64,000 bases of DNA from contig NZ_JAUYUS010000058.1 of assembly GCF_030694575.1 (NCBI RefSeq), forward strand, positions 1 through 64,000, given 5' to 3'. The notes under the pieces were generated by a model that saw nothing but the letters and a program-made list of their open reading frames with translations, did no database searches and was not told the origin of the DNA. This stretch comes from Parvibaculum sp. (GTDB lineage: Bacteria > Pseudomonadota > Alphaproteobacteria > Parvibaculales > Parvibaculaceae). A program made the position numbers and the translations under genes. Below are positions 62,607 through 64,000 of this stretch, in pieces; position 1 is the stretch's first letter; the number at the start of each line of letters is the position of its first letter.

Positions 62607-63392
62607 CTATTCGAAGTCGTAGCTGAAGCGGATGTTGTTCTTCTTGAGGCCGTCCAGAACGATCTCGACGCCGCCTGTCTTCATCATCCATTCAAGCCGG
62701 TGGTCGCGATACTCGCGCTTGAAGAGGCCCTGTTCCAGCACATTCGCAATGGACGTCATGCCGGCAATGCTGTCCCGCGCTTCTTTCGCGGTCAGGGCGA
62801 CGCTTGGTCTCGCGTTGACGCGGGCGAGCCAGCGGCCCAGCGCCGAGCCTTCGTCCGGCGCGTTGCCGAAGCCCGCGGAGCCGTTCACATAAGGCACGAC
62901 CGACAGATCGCCCCAGCCGAAAGTCTCGCCATTGAACCAGTCGGCGGTTCCGAGTTCTCGCGTGAGCCAGGAGTGAATCCGGGCGGTCTGGGTCGCGGCA
63001 AGCTCGCGCATTTCGTCGGCCTTCTCCCCGGTCGCGCGGGCGAACCAGCCGATCTCGCCGAGGCCCCAGTTGATCGCCTCGTAATGCGTGTCGCAAACTT
63101 CCTCGATCATGCGGACGCGGGCCCGATCGGCGGGTGTTGCGGGCAGCATGGCGGGGGAAGGCCATTTATCCTCCAGATATTCGAGGATGATGGTCGAATC
63201 GAATATCCGCACGGGCCCGTCGATCAGCGCCGGCACTTCGGCGCGCGGATTGGCGCCGACGAATTCGCCCTGGGCGCCGCCCGCGCCGATGCCGTCGGGC
63301 GTCTTGAGGTCGAGTGTCAGTCCTTTTTCGCGCGCCGAGATTTTCACTTTCTGCGCGTAGGGCGATAGCGGATGTTCGTAGAGCGTCAGCAT
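62607..63392 (-). CDS. Glutathione S-transferase family protein 2
   Basis: A 261-residue GST: MLTLYEHPLSPYAQKVKISAREKGLTLD and VPALIDGPVRIFDSTIILEYLEDKWP form the N-terminal domain (Ser in SPYAQKV), followed by the helical domain. ATG 63392 chosen at the family N-terminus. Head of the three-gene cluster with GST1 and GH84. Substrate unknown. Confidence 0.88.
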   Translation of the reverse strand: MLTLYEHPLSPYAQKVKISAREKGLTLDLKTPDGIGAGGAQGEFVGANPRAEVPALIDGPVRIFDSTIILEYLEDKWPSPAMLPATPADRARVRMIEEVCDTHYEAINWGLGEIGWFARATGEKADEMRELAATQTARIHSWLTRELGTADWFNGETFGWGDLSVVPYVNGSAGFGNAPDEGSALGRWLARVNARPSVALTAKEARDSIAGMTSIANVLEQGLFKREYRDHRLEWMMKTGGVEIVLDGLKKNNIRFSYDFE

Positions 63393-63632
63393 GGCGGCGG
63401 CCTCCCCGGTTCCCTTTGGCGGGGGATCATCGACGCCGCACAAAATCCTGTCCACCCGGCGGCCTTCACGCCTGCGTGAGTGAAGGTGCCCCTGCGTCAG
63501 CTGATCAAGTGGGCTCGGCGACGGACGCAGAAGACGTGCCACCTTATCGCCCCGCTTCTGTCTTTTTCTCGCCACGCGTTGCCGTTTCCATCGCTGCCGG
63601 GCGGATATCTAGCGATCGATCAGGCAGGAGCC

Positions 63633-64000
63633 ATGACCTATCACGCAGAATCGAGCCCTTCCGACCGTCTGTCGCCCGATGAGGGAACAGAGCCGAACGG
63701 GTGGCTTGCGCCGCTCATCTTCCTTGTCTGCATCTCGCTGCTCGCCTTTCTTGCCGGCGCCTATGTGGTGCTCGCGAAAGTGCCGCCCTATCGGCTGCTG
63801 ATGAATGCGCATGAAGCGGCCCACGCGCTCTACGCGAAGGCGACGCAATACGACGATCCCTACAAAACCGACCTGTGGTATGACGCGCGCACCGACGGCA
63901 AGGGCGTCGTCACCTATTTCGGCGACGAAGCCTATAACGGCTACACGCTCTACAGCTCTTCGCATGAGGCAAGCGCTTTCCTCGTCGATATGAGCGGCAA
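63633..64000 (+). CDS. Membrane-anchored protein, possible arylsulfotransferase family (3' part outside window)
   Basis: Open to the window end. It starts MTYHAESSPSDRL, has one membrane helix (about residues 26-50), then NAHEAAHALYAKATQ and GKGVVTYFGDEAYNGYTLYSSSHEASAFLVDM, which resembles the opening of arylsulfotransferase-type beta-propeller proteins. The catalytic region is not included, so the family is tentative. GGCAGGAG precedes the ATG. Confidence 0.5.
   Translation, partial: MTYHAESSPSDRLSPDEGTEPNGWLAPLIFLVCISLLAFLAGAYVVLAKVPPYRLLMNAHEAAHALYAKATQYDDPYKTDLWYDARTDGKGVVTYFGDEAYNGYTLYSSSHEASAFLVDMSG

Overview
The window is about 64 kb of GC-rich DNA that reads as the chromosome of a free-living alphaproteobacterium. 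Support comes from the gene neighbourhoods ftsE-ftsX-ydcF-plsC and tlpA/argH-lptM-lysA-TIGR02302, a CpdR-type receiver, PHA/ethylmalonyl-CoA (EMC) pathway genes, COQ4 and COQ7 family proteins, and a BigR/SqrR-type sulfide operon. The mix of EMC genes, Baeyer-Villiger monooxygenase, haloalkane dehalogenase, luciferase-like monooxygenase and acyl-CoA ligase would suit a hydrocarbon- or lipid-degrading lineage such as Parvibaculum, but that genus is only a guess. No transposase, integrase, phage gene or CRISPR array was found.

Layout. 1-8.2 kb: a cut-off lipid kinase, coenzyme B12-dependent ribonucleotide reductase, ftsEX with two envelope genes, then a zinc-ribbon membrane protein, hypoxanthine phosphoribosyltransferase and a CpdR-like receiver. 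8.2-14.4 kb: DUF4175 protein, lysA, lptM, argH and divergent tlpA. 14.4-24.1 kb (minus strand): methyltransferase, PAS protein, 3-hydroxybutyryl-CoA dehydrogenase, etfAB, cobalamin adenosyltransferase, cytochrome b561, haloalkane dehalogenase, PagL-like lipid A deacylase, a twin-TM protein and probable methylsuccinyl-CoA dehydrogenase. 24.2-27.5 kb: TrkH, DUF2938 protein, then a small accessory patch with an orphan antitoxin and a trypsin-like protease. 27.6-30.3 kb: sulfide-detoxification divergon. 30.4-40.6 kb: crotonyl-CoA carboxylase/reductase (ccr), diiron ferritin-like protein, two CigR-like proteins, BVMO, acyl-CoA dehydrogenase and ethylmalonyl-CoA mutase (ecm). 40.8-42.9 kb: an unrecognised three-gene operon ending in a secreted MIDAS protein. 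43-48.8 kb: transporter, acyltransferase, GluQRS, esterase, HNH protein, COQ7, DsbB and tRNA-Leu. 49.1-52.7 kb: flavoprotein / glutamine-synthetase-like / creatininase-like / TetR operon. 52.7-64 kb: TetR-COQ4 divergon, small redox and acyl genes, acyl-CoA ligase, LLM oxidoreductase, TetR-SDR divergon, a GH84 O-GlcNAcase-like enzyme, two GSTs and the start of a membrane-anchored protein.

How parts fit. ccr, ecm and the probable mcd are three EMC-pathway enzymes. Mcd passes electrons to ETF (etfAB here), Ecm and NrdJ need adenosylcobalamin (adenosyltransferase here), and 3-hydroxybutyryl-CoA dehydrogenase feeds the pathway. Several divergent intergenic regions carry clear palindromes that fit local regulators (BigR-like; three TetR proteins). 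Two intergenic regions carry triple 11-bp TGACAG repeats that look like PHO boxes but do not face an evident gene. The least explained coding unit is the 40.8-42.9 kb operon.
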